From the NCBI RefSeq assembly GCF_026210795.1, contig NC_089453.1, positions 3,102,501-3,166,500 of the forward strand: a stretch of DNA of 64,000 bases, given 5' to 3'. Under the pieces are notes generated by a model. The model searched no databases. It was given only the letters and a program-made list of their open reading frames with translations, and was not told the origin of the DNA. The stretch comes from Rhizophagus irregularis (lineage: Eukaryota; Glomeromycota; Glomeromycetes; Glomerales; Glomeraceae). Below, piece by piece: positions 10,154 through 21,200 of the stretch; the stretch's first letter is position 1, and each line of letters starts with the position of its first letter. The translations under genes were made by a program, and so were the position numbers.

Positions 10154-11332
10154 ATGTACCCAACTTATACGCAAATCCGTTCAAACATTGAAACCTTCCA
10201 AAATGATAGAATTACACCTTATTCTGATGATATTGAACGAATGGAAAATTTGACGAATTTAAATGTAAATAATTATAATATGACAGCTTCCGAGAACTTC
10301 AGTAATACTCAAGATTATAATGTACAAGCTCCAGATTATCAGCAGTCTCATTCATATATTGATGATTCTCATCTTAGAGCGAACCCCGTTTTAAACGTGA
10401 ATGATTACAATGTGACAGCTCCCCAAGAACGGACCAGCTTCAATGACAGTCGAGTTTATAATGTACAAGCTCCAGTCTATCAGCGGCAGTCTCATTCATA
10501 CATTAATGATTCTCATTTTAGAGAACAGATCGGCAATGGAAATTACCGAGATTACAATATGCAAACTTCAGCCTATCGGCAATCTCAATCACTCCATTAT
10601 AATACCGAAAAAGTGAACCCTACCTTAAACATGAATGATAGTCCCCATAAAAAATTTTTATCCGAATATTTCCATTATTTCTCCGTGTCTTCCGTAAAAA
10701 TTCCGTGAAAATGATACATTCACGGATATCCGTGTTAGCGAGATGAAAATTTCCATGATTTAAGGCTATAAATTCCATGAAAATGATACATTCACGGAAA
10801 AAACATGGAAAGATAAAACACGGATCAGATTTTTTACAGTGAGTATTTCTATAAAACGGAATTATCGGGATTATAACGTACAAACTCCATTATATCAATA
10901 CGCTAATAATCCTCAATTTAATAACGGAATGGATGACGCTTTAAATATAAATGATTACACTGCTATTACCGTTGAACAGACCAGCCATAATAATTACCAA
11001 GATTATACCGTACAAGATCCAACTCATCAAATGTTTCATGAGGATAATAGTCAACCTCGCTTTTTCAGTCCAACTAATGATGATTGCGTTTACAAAGTTG
11101 AATTTGAAGAGACATCATCCGATATTGTCATAAAAATGTTAAATGATTCATTAATTAACAAAGAAAATTTACAAATTAATGAAAATGAAGTTAATTATTT
11201 TACGAAAATAAATATACAAATAGATTTTATAAAATAACATGTAAATTAGTTTCTCCTTACAGTACTATTACATCAGAACAAAAACAGAATCTATACCAAT
11301 ATCTTAATAATCGCTTAATAAATAAATGCTAA
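10154..11332 (+). pseudogene. FFYRP-family gene, split by MITE and frameshifted
   Basis: The N-terminal half is a Tyr/Asn/Gln-rich repeat region: units such as DYNVQAPDYQQSHSYIDDSH, YNVTAP, VYNVQAPVYQ and DYNMQTSAYR recur about every 25-35 residues. The frame stops at 10708 inside a 199-bp MITE (10643-10841). On the far side of the MITE the same frame resumes (YRDYNVQTP), because the 202-bp gain includes one AGT duplication. The C-terminal part has the family module (FFSPTNDDCVYKVEFEE). A 1-nt shift near 11191-11200 then changes frame, and the second module (FYKITCKLVS) continues to TAA at 11330-11332. The gene is therefore broken twice, unless the homopolymer shift is a sequencing error. A TATA box and tandem repeats lie upstream. 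Confidence 0.65.
10643..10841. mobile_element. 199-bp CACTA-like MITE inserted in a coding region
   Basis: The left end CCCCATAAAAAATTTTTATC and the inverted right end CACTGTAAAAAATCTGATCC form imperfect TIRs. AGT flanks both ends (10640-10642 and 10842-10844). Inner repeats AAAATGATACATTCACGGA occur twice. It belongs with the elements at 5511-6937 and 14306-14491. Confidence 0.7.
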
Positions 11333-12050
11333 TTTAGAAGATTTTCTTTTTTTTTCTTCGTCATTTCTCTAAGGAACAATTTTTTTTATCGATCAAATTT
11401 CCGGTTTTAAAATCCGAGAAATTTGGTCGTATATGAATATGAAATAATTATATAGAATAGATTTTCTTAAATGTATATTTTTTAATGTAACTATTATAAA
11501 TATTAAATAAATATTAAAGTGTAATTAATCGATAAATATAAATATAAATAAAACATGTGATAAATTGGAAAAAAAATTTTTTATTTCCTTATTGAATTTC
11601 TTGAGAGAACTTCTTTTACATTACGTGCGTTGATCAATAATTGCTCAGGATCAGCTGTAACGTGCATCGGATAAATTTCACCCCGGCATTATTTTTATTA
11701 TTTCGGTAAAGTACTCTTAAAATTTTTAAGGAACATAAATAAATTTAGTTAGGTTATTGACAAGCAGGATTTCAATTTTTAATAAATTTAAAATAAATTC
11801 TTTTGTTGTCTTACATGAAAAAAATTGTTTATCGTCATCATTTTTTGTTGACGTATATTATAATTACAATTCATTAATTGCAAACTGCTGATATTATCTT
11901 ATACAATATTTGCATCTAATGAAATATTAAAGACATCTTAGATGACAAAAAATAAACAAATTATCAGTCAGGTAATAACTTCAGTCCACATAACCTATGT
12001 AAAGAGGCGGTTAATCGTTCATTCTTTTATAATCGCAAAATGATTCTCGA
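11333..12050. other. AT-rich intergenic stretch
   Basis: No coding signal or clear repeat recognised between the broken FFYRP gene and the duplicated block starting at about 12055. Confidence 0.4.
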
Positions 12051-12054
12051 ATTT

Positions 12055-13560
12055 AGGATATTATTTGTAAAGAAACATTTAAAACTTTTGAAACTTTGCC
12101 AAAATTAAAGGATTTATTTAATGTTGTAGAATATATAGAATTTATAAAAAAAACTTAAAGGAAATCTTAAGTTTAACAATACCTTTACAACTTCGACTTA
12201 TATCACGTGATGCCTCAATCTATCACGTGAATGTTGTGTGGCGCGCATGAATTTTTTATTTTTCCACCGTTAAAAAATATTAATTTTTATTTAAAATCTC
12301 GGGAATAATAATAAAAACAATAAATAATAAAAACAATAGTAACAAAAATAAAATATAAAAAAATAAAACAAGTCTAAAAATAATAATAATAAATTTTCAT
12401 AAACATTTGTTTCACTATTGTTGCTACAAATCGTGAGGTTCTTCACAAAATTAATTTCACAAATTATTTTCATCAATAAAATTATCTTCTTTTGGAGTCA
12501 AATAATCAAAAAGAAACTGTTTCAAATGAAACTCCAAATTTTCTTTGTGTCTATCGGAAAATTCCTGGTGTCGTTGTTGTTGTTGTTGCTGTCGATGCTC
12601 ATCTTGCTTTATTTCGACACCATAAACTAATATTTAAATTTAAATACTGAAGAATAAATGAATGTGGAACCATTTCGCAGGCTATTTGGTAAATTCTTTT
12701 ATCATTCGGTTGTTGAAAATAGAACACAAAAAGATCATTTGAAAAAAGATAATGAGATGAATATAAGCAATTATTTAATAATAATCGAGATACAATTTCG
12801 TCAGAAGTTTTTTCTTTACAGACGACATGATAAATTTGAAAATCGTTGCATGGTCTATAAAAGAATGAGAATTCTGACATAACAACATTTTCTTGATTAA
12901 TATCAATTTTGTCATCATGTCGTTGAATAGAAGGAGATGTTACATGAGACATATTTTCATTTGATTCTTCAATAGTATCAACATTTGATAAAATATTGAA
13001 ACTATCATCATCGTGAGAAGTAGGAGTTAAAGAACTTGAGTCGGTCATTTTGCGTTTATAGTGTAAGTTGTTTGAAATATGTATTATTTATCAGGATTTA
13101 TTTATGATGTATATATTATATATTTCTTTTTACAGACGCTATTATGAGACGTCGTATAAATATCGTTGAGATAGATATGATTATAAAATTTATACGAATA
13201 CGAATATGATATGTAAATAATCTGATTTGTAACACAAGATTTGTAACAATTTTCATTTCAAAACGAAATAAATTGGCACGTGAAATGTTAGTAAATCACT
13301 TTTATGGAAAAAATTCAAATATTAATTACTAAATTTAGCTGTATTATCTGTACTGTAACCTCGTTCACTTTGTGAATAAAAATAAACAAAAATAAATAAA
13401 TTTAGCTGTATTTGGCGTTTTATTGATATTGACGTTAAAAGTTGGCGTTAAAAGTACTTGATGACGATCCTTCAATTTGAATCGTTACACACAACTCCAA
13501 ACAAACATTGTTTTTTTTGCAACAGTAAGTTTAATTACAGATAAAAGAAATAGTTAAATC
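12055..13560. repeat. Duplicated block, copy 1 (partner 37314-38620)
   Basis: Direct duplication of about 1.3-1.5 kb containing an FFYRP-family gene with its 5' and 3' flanks. The two copies are nearly identical across the gene and promoter and differ by small indels. Homology starts at ATTATTTGTAAAGAAACATT. In the right copy this point adjoins the end of a Helentron-like element, so this left copy shows the empty site. Confidence 0.7.
12457..13048 (-). pseudogene. FFYRP-family gene with 4-bp frameshift
   Basis: Starts MTDSSSLTP, with a Ser/Asp-rich N-terminus and then the two modules FFYRPCNDFQIYHVVCKE and FYFQQPNDKRIYQIACE. Compared with the near-identical copy at 37607-38188, four extra bases at about 12622-12632 shift the frame after LNI. 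A stop follows at 12599-12601. The lost tail (poly-Gln, then HKENLEFHLKQF...ENNL) is still readable in the other frame down to the old stop at 12457-12459. A TATAAATA motif (13155-13162) lies about 110 bp upstream, at the same place as in the intact copy. The short 149-residue product could still be made, but it lacks the C-terminal helix. Confidence 0.65.
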
Positions 13561-14305
13561 CAAATGTGGTTTACAAAATTTTATCAGTTTAGTAAATTTA
13601 AATTGTATTATAAGTTTTATTTTTATTTAGCATTTTATTGTTTTTATGATCATCATTATTAATTTCATGTGAGAAAGGAGCAAATTTGAATAACCTTCTT
13701 TTAGGCAAATCTCTTGGAAATTTAGTTTAAAACTAGGGTGGCGTCAGGAATCAAATTGGCACGCCTTCTAATATTTTTTCAGTTAATACTAGCAGTTACC
13801 CGTTGCTCCGCACCGGGACCAATGAGTTTGTTTAAATAGAAAATTTCAGTATTATAATGTAATACTAAGTAAATTAAAGACGGTTACAGCAGTTTTTTGT
13901 TTATAATTAGGAATTTAATATAGGTAATAATTAGTTATTAAAATTAATAAAATAATGTGTATTAATGGTAAACATCGCCTGCTGGGTCTTCGATCATGTG
14001 GCAGATTTAATATTTTTGATTGGCCAGATTGACCACATGATCGCGTCATGTTTATTTATCGAATCTAATTTTCATTATAGGTTGAGGTTCGTTTCCTCGG
14101 TTCTTTCGGTCTCGAGGTATTTTCTTTTTCTTTTTTTATTTTTATTTCTAACTTACATTCTTACACTTTGTTTCTTACTAACTCTATTTCATTATTTTTA
14201 GGTCTTTTAGTCCTTCCGGTTCTGCAATTAAGGTTAAGTTGTTTTTCACTTTACATTTCGTTTCTTATTTTTTTATGTTTCTGTTTCATATTTCGTTTTT
14301 CACTA

Positions 14306-14491
14306 CCCTGTAAAAAAAGTCAATCCGTTTTTTATATTCCATATTTTTTCCGTAAAAGGCTCATATTTCCGGAATTAATAACCTTATATCGCGGAATATA
14401 TCGAATTATTTACATTTTCCGTGAATGGATCCGTGAAAGGCTCATTTTTACGGAGTTTTTACAGAAATAACGGATAAAAATTTTTATAGGG
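14306..14491. mobile_element. 186-bp CACTA-like MITE
   Basis: The left end CCCTGTAAAAAAAGTCAATC and the inverted right end CCCTATAAAAATTTTTATCC are flanked by CTA (14303-14305 and 14492-14494). Internal repeats include TTCCGTAAAAGGCTCAT and TCCGTGAAAGGCTCATTTTT. It is nested inside the 13788-16815 element, so it inserted later. Confidence 0.7.
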
Positions 14492-14689
14492 CTAATTTTA
14501 TTTCATTTTATTAGATCTATTAGTTCTTTCGGTTCTACAATTAATAAAGATATGTTTTTTATTTTTTATTTATTTTTTTTTATTTTGTTTCTATCTTATA
14601 TTTCGTTTCTTACTACCTTCATTTTTTTTTACTTTATGGTTTATTTTTTACTTGGTTTCCTATCATTACTTTTTGCTACCTAACCTCCT

Positions 14690-15165
14690 ATTATGATCAC
14701 TTTTTTATTTTTTGTCTCTCATCATTTTTCACCTCTTATTACTTCTCATTATTTCATTCTTTTCGTCTCCCATTATTTTCTATTACATCTTGTCATTTTC
14801 CATTATTTCCTTTACTTTCCTGTTTACTTCCCATCATTTCTTTTTGTCTTATCACTCCTTTTCATCTCCATCACTCCTCTTCATCTTCCATCACTTCTTT
14901 TTGTCCCCATCACTCCTTTTCGTCTTCCATTACCCCTCTTCATCTTCTCATTATTCCTCTTCATCTTCCCATCGCTCCTTTTCATCTCCCATCACTCCTC
15001 TTCATCTTGCCATCACTCCTCTTCATCTCCCATCATATCCTATTTTTCTTTTTTGTTCCTATCCCTTCTCATTACTCTTTTTACTCCCTTTCATCTTCTA
15101 TTACTTTTCAGTTTTCATTGTTTCACTGTTATTTCATTTTTTTATTAGCATCTTTTTTCTTGATC
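14690..15165. repeat. Polypyrimidine minisatellite-like tract
   Basis: The top strand is almost all C and T, built from degenerate units of the type CTCTTCATCTTCCATCACTC about 20 bp long. Long frames here (Phe/Ser/Leu/His-rich) exist in all three phases and are composition artefacts. Confidence 0.65.
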
Positions 15166-16139
15166 ATTGTAATTTACTTTTCTTTTATTTGTATCAGTGT
15201 ATCACTTCATTAAAAAATAAATACAGTGATTTTTTTCTTTAAAATCGTAAATGTGTGATTTAAATTTTAATAATAGCAATTAAAATTTCATTAGATAAGA
15301 TTATTTTGGATAAATATGTTTGCAAAAAAAATTTTAAAATATCTTTGCGATAAAATTTTTAAGTTTAGCCGATAAAATTAACCAAGTTGAAAAAATCAGC
15401 CGTCAGCCGATTTAAGCATTATATATTGTACATCATGTGACATATTTAAAAAAAACTCAGGTGACAATCGCCCAGGCGACGTTTAGCAATTCCCAATCAT
15501 ATTTACAATAATGTACAGTAGCTATTTATATTAATGATTTGACGTTTAAGTGTAGAATGAATTCGGATTAATTAAGGAATTGTGAAAAAATAATTATCAA
15601 TAAAAATTGATTAAACTTTTTAGAAGTATTTTCGAAAAAACTTTAATATTTATGAAAATACTACAAATATTTTTATATTATTATTAATTAATTATAAATT
15701 TTATAATTATTTTCTTATTATTATTTTATATTACGTCAATCTTAAACTCATAACCAACTTAGGAAAAATATTTGAATTAAATGTATTAGAATCTGTTCAT
15801 TTCATTTATTATTATTCTTTTTGATATTCATTTTACTCATTTTACTCGATAAATTATTAATTTAACTAAACCATTTGAATTAAAATCTATATTCAAAAAT
15901 TTGGTGATTATTTAGATTTTAGAGAATTTCGGATATGGATTTGGTTATAATAATCTATTTATTAAATCATCAATTTCTTCAATTAATTAATTATAAATAT
16001 TGTAAAAATATCAATTTTTTTTTATCCAGCGTTCAATTTAATTGAAAATCCTAATCATCTTTCTATCAACGTCGGTCAATCCTCCTGATTTTTTTTTAAA
16101 AAAAATAATAATTTTGTAAATATATTTAATACAATATTT

Positions 16140-16560
16140 TATTTCTTTATTTAATAGTAAAAAAAAAATCAAAAAAAAATTGAGGAAAAGTAAAGGATAA
16201 AGAAAGAAATCGGTTTAAAAAAGGGAAATTTCCGAAAAAAAAGGTACCGAAAAAAATTTCTGAAAAAAAAAGGACAATAATTCGGGTTAAAAAGAGTGAA
16301 AAAAAAAATTTTTTTAAAAAAATAACAATACGATCTAAAAAAAAAGATCGAAAAAAAATTAATATAAAAAAAATCGGTCTTAAAAGACCGAAACAATAGG
16401 ATTATTTTTTCAGTTTGGGAAAAAAAAATTAAACCTAAACGGAAAAAGAATGAGAAAAAGCAAATTTCTCATTTTGAAAAGAGATGAAAAAAAAAATCGG
16501 ACAAAAAAAAATTAATAATCAAAAAAAAAAAAAAAAAATTCTAAGATAAAGTTTCATTAA
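16140..16560. repeat. A/G-rich tract of the element, copy 1
   Basis: Runs of A broken by GG, GATCG and TCGG motifs. The matching tract in the second element copy is at 36260-36690. No coding content. Confidence 0.55.
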
Positions 16561-16815
16561 CTGAAATTGGATTAGTTGATTGGAATGCACATGGATCGAA
16601 TATAAATAGATCAGGCGGAGGCGCCCTCATGTTATCTTCTTGACCAGCTTATTGTATAATATATTATGCGGGTCAAGAAAGTAAGTGGTACAGGGTCAAG
16701 AAAAGAATTTTTGCGGCGGAGGCATGTCACGGGTTTTAATTATGCATGGGATTTCAAGTTATGCAATTCAAACTATTTATACATGCTAGTCTAAACGTTA
16801 CGGTTACACATTGCT

Positions 16816-18271
16816 TTATTATCAATTGTCAGCAACATTTCCCTTTCATTAACATTAAGTTTGATACTCTTAAATAAATTATCATCATCTTGTACTTCTT
16901 TAAGATCAAATTTTTGATGTAATTATATTTATATCATGTAAAAAAAATATTTTTTTATAGATGTGCCAATTCTATATCATTTGTCCGATTTTTTTAACTT
17001 TAAATGGGAAAATTTGATTACATAATCATTAACATTTGAAATCCCATTTTTTTTTTTTATTTAACTGATAATGGTAAAAGAATATAATCTTTTTTTTAAA
17101 TTAAAAAAAGTAAAAAACAATTTATTTTATTGATATTATTTTATGATAATAAATTTTTTTTTTCGATAGCTTTCATAGTACTTTTTTTTTTATCATATTA
17201 AATAAATTATTAATAAATAATCAATTTAACATTTTGTTACGTACATGATTACATACATGATCGTCATTTTTTTCAATATATATTAACCTGCCATCCGTAG
17301 AGAAGCTAACTGCGGATTCAATACTTGAAGCTTGAAGCTTGAAGCTTATACTTAACCTACACTTAATATAAAAATGCTGGAAAAGTTTAAGCTATATTTG
17401 GGCAATCAAACTAACCATATATTGAATTTCATGGTTAGTACGATCAACAAAATTATTAATATAATGCTACGATTAAAGCTAGACACATTATACAGGCTTT
17501 TCGGCATTCTTATCTCCAAGCTAACTAATGATAACATAACTACTCTTTTGGATTTTTTTATAGGGATTGGTAAATAGATAGGTATTAACCAGGAGTGTGG
17601 AGTTTTTTTTTTTTATTTTTATTTTTTTTCATTTTAAGATTTGATATTTTTTTTTAAACAATAAATTTAATTTAATATTTTTTTAAATAAAAGATAATTT
17701 TTTTTAATTTTTTTTTTTGGATCATACCGTCACGCGTTTATATTTATTTATAAAAAAATACAAATGCAATATATTCAAACAAAAATATACTAAACACTAA
17801 CTCCTTTACTAACATACCCTCTCTAACATACCCTCTCCATCTTCCCTAGTTGAGAGATTGAAATAGAATAATGATGTCATTCAGTTTAAGAATGATGATA
17901 CAATTAAAGAAAAGTTTTTCATTAAACTTTCCTAACGCCATTTTCCTTTATATAGTGATCTGCTGCATATAATTAATATATTGCACGAGTCTAAGCACGA
18001 GTCTATCTTATGTTTGTACGATACATGATTTCAGCCTACATATCTTATCCCTTAAAGTGTTTTGCAGCTAAATTTGGCTGCGATTTACCATTGCTCATGT
18101 GCCGATCTAAACTATAATACAATGAAATTCCATGGAATCCTCTGCGGAAATCCTGAAAATTCCGCGGAATTTAGAACAATAGCTATCATTTAAGGGATAT
18201 TTAATCAAAAGTTTTTTTTTTTAATTTTATTTTATTTTATTGGTTTTACGTTCTTATAGAAGAGAAGCCAT
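16816..18271. other. Intergenic region 5' of the + RNF213-like gene
   Basis: No supported gene. CTTGAAGCTTGAAGCTTGAAG-type 8-bp repeats occur at 17323-17348. A 67-residue frame at 17374-17577 has weak coding character and no recognisable domain. A small CCGCGGAA/TTCCGCGG-type palindromic patch lies at 18125-18175. The sequence just upstream of the ATG does not resemble that upstream of the - copy, so the duplicated block begins about at the start codon. Confidence 0.4.
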
Positions 18272-21200
18272 ATGGAAAATAATACATTGTCATTTACATT
18301 CCATATTCTTTTGCCAGAGAACATTGAAAGAAATGGACAACCTGTAATTCTTGGCGATGTAAAAGAATTAGGATCCTGGAAAAATCCTATCGTAAAACTT
18401 CGTCAACCATTTCCTCAAAATCTAACATATTGGAAATCCGATCCAGTTACCATTTCGGTATCAAATTTTGAAAAAATCCAATATAAGTATGCTATTCATA
18501 CGTCTAAATCTATGTTATTTGGAGGAGAAGAAAAAATTGAATTTGAAGGAATTGATTCTCAAGACAATCGCACGTTGAATATTGAAATAAATGATCAATT
18601 TGATATATGGAAAATGCATGGATTTGCTTTTGTAGACTATATTTATGATTCTATCGAGGCTAATAACTTTAAAGACAAAGTTGTGGAATATCAACGTTTA
18701 TTAACTTTTCACAATGATCTAACGATACGCGCTTCAAATCCAAAATTTATTATCAATCAAATTAATAATGACCTTAAAGAAAAACGGTTATTCTTATGTA
18801 TTCTCTTAGGGTATTATGTTTCAAAAAGAGAGGTTTCTCCTCGTGAATTGCCAAAGAATTTCCCATCTAACTTATTGCTTAATGCACTTGAGAATTATAA
18901 GCAAGAAATTTTACCTTTAGGCACTAAAGATCAAATGTATACTGCTATCATAACTTTAATCAAGCATAATGCTTTTCAGATGAAATTTGATTGGCTCATT
19001 ATTTTTAAAATTATGATTGAAGTTGATCCCAATTGTACTTTTATTAAGCATTTAAAAGCTTTAAAATATTCTGATGAAAATTTAGCAAAATTTATTGAAA
19101 GATGTAAAATCATTAAAATTTATACTGAGAATATTAAATTAGAATCTTACGTTGTAATCGCAAAGGTAAATTTTGGATTAAAAATTTTTTTGAATTCTGA
19201 TTTAATTTGATTTTAATTACCCATTTTTTAAATTTTTAGTGGTTAATCCAATTATGTTACGATATTGACTCTCTTTTAAAAATTTGGAATGATGTTCTTA
19301 TTCATAACGACGAAATTGATTATAGTCTTTTTGAGTGTTTTATTGGACAAATTAGTGATGCTGTTGCCTTAGAATTCTACTTTAGAAGCCTTTCAAAAGA
19401 TTATCAAGACCGTGTTTCAGGAATTGTCCCAAATCAAGTTATATCTTTACTTTTAAGTCCAAATAAAAAGTGGACATATGAAAATATCGATGCTATTAAA
19501 AAATTACTTCACGATAATAATCTGGATTGGCACAAAGATAAAGTTATTCAATCATTGGAGCTAATATCTCAGTCACATACTTTGGAATTATTAAAAATAT
19601 TTCCTGAAATTTTAGACGATTGGTTCCGTAGTGATTTTTCAGATACCAAAGAGAAAAAGATACCAAAAATTTGTGTAATTTGGTTTAAAAATCTTCTCTC
19701 CAAACTCGATACAAGCACAAGTAATAAAAACGAGAGCAATTTTATTTTTTTGGTATTTCAACAATTAGATCTTATGTATCCTTTGCTTAATCAAAGAATT
19801 AATATTTGGCGAGATTTAACAGCAATTGCCATAGATAGAGTGAAGAATTGTTCAGAAGATCGAATCTTTGCTGCAACAAAATTAATAGTACAAATAAAGC
19901 AAGATGATGTTAAGAAACTATTTGTAGAGATTGTAAAGGACATATTTAATAAGTCTGCTCTACAAACTCATAATCAGTTTTTAAATAAGATACGCATTAT
20001 TTGCGATTGCGAAACCAGGCCTCTAGACGTTCCAAATATGTAAGTTATTTGTAATAATTTTTCTCCTAAATATTTGTAATGTTTTAATTTTTTTTATTGT
20101 TTGTTAATAAATCATTAGGATGAGCGAAGATATTTTATATCATATTATGAATAGATTAGAAAGCCAATCGACTGTATCCAGCTCTTCAGATCATTATTTG
20201 AATATTGTAAAGATTAGTAAATTTTGGAATATCATATTACGCGCTACTGGAAGCGTCGCAAAACTTAACTCAAATCCATTTGTTAAAAATATTAAAACGT
20301 CAATTAACGAACTTGCTGGATTCCTTCTTGAAAAAACTATTGATGTCCAATTATTGCGACAAATTTTGAAATATGATGACGAATATCTATTTCGACATTT
20401 TGATGCGGCTGTTGATAAGAAGAAAGCATTGGGAGACGTAATCATTTCTTGAGATGAAATTGCAAAACTTAGAAAGATATGTAATAATTATCAAAATCAA
20501 CTCGATGTACTTTCCAAATTTTATAACGGATTTTGTCCAAACGATAAAGTAACAGATGTAGCTGATTATATTCGAGATTTAAAACAACATTTGCAAAATT
20601 CAGATAAAACAAAGGTGAAACAAGTGCTCTTATCAGATCATTGGGCATTCCATGAGAAAACTATGGACAGTGCAAGAAATTGCTACAAATTTAATCGATC
20701 TCAAGCTTTTCGAAATATCTTCGATTTTTGTATTAAGGAAGACGCTGCTGCAATAAACGTAGAATACATAGCACAAAATTTAATTCCAATCGTTTTTGAA
20801 AAGTATAATGCTATGTGTAAACAACTTAAGGATTGGGAAAAGCTGAAATGTTCAGAAACATCTTTGCTTTGGAAAAATGTCACAGATGTTAATTCAGAGC
20901 TTGATTTGATGGAAGACTATAAAATTTCCAAAAGTCAAATATTTGTGCAGACCCTTGATTATCTTACAAAAATTCCTCATTGGATCCAACGACTTGAAGA
21001 GCTAGAAAGTGTCGTGGAAATGGAATTCTTCAAAGTACCACATGATGAAGATGATTGGCTATCAAAATCAATTGGTATTTTAAAAGATGATTCCGTGAAA
21101 CTTAGCACCTTGAATAATTTTTTCGATTATCTTGATAAGAATCTTTCTAATGTCAATCAAGATTGTTGGAAATTGATAAAAGAGCTATCAAGCGCTAAAG

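Larger units (their letters stand above)
13788..16815 (+). mobile_element. Large non-autonomous element (Helentron-like?), copy 1
   Basis: Begins ACTAGCAGTTACCCGTTGCT, followed by CCGCACCGGGACC, and ends near CTAAACGTTACGGTTACACA. Copy 2 at 35505-36840 (ACTAGCCGTCACCTATCGCT) matches along most of the length in direct orientation. Shared parts include TAATGTAATACTAAGTAAAT, GAATTCGGATTAATTA-type blocks, an A/G-rich segment and GGCGGAGGCATG. No Rep/helicase is present. GC-rich starts of this kind plus a TATATAGATT end occur in Helitron/Helentron-type elements in other eukaryotes; this is a tentative assignment. A smaller MITE (14306-14491) and a polypyrimidine tract lie inside. Confidence 0.5.

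Noticed and set aside
14693-15242. Three long Ser/Phe/Leu/His-rich frames
   Set aside because: All three phases are open because the strand is nearly pure pyrimidine; this is composition, not coding.
17374-17577. 67-residue frame
   Set aside because: Biased composition, no homology recognised, no promoter or splice context that supports it.
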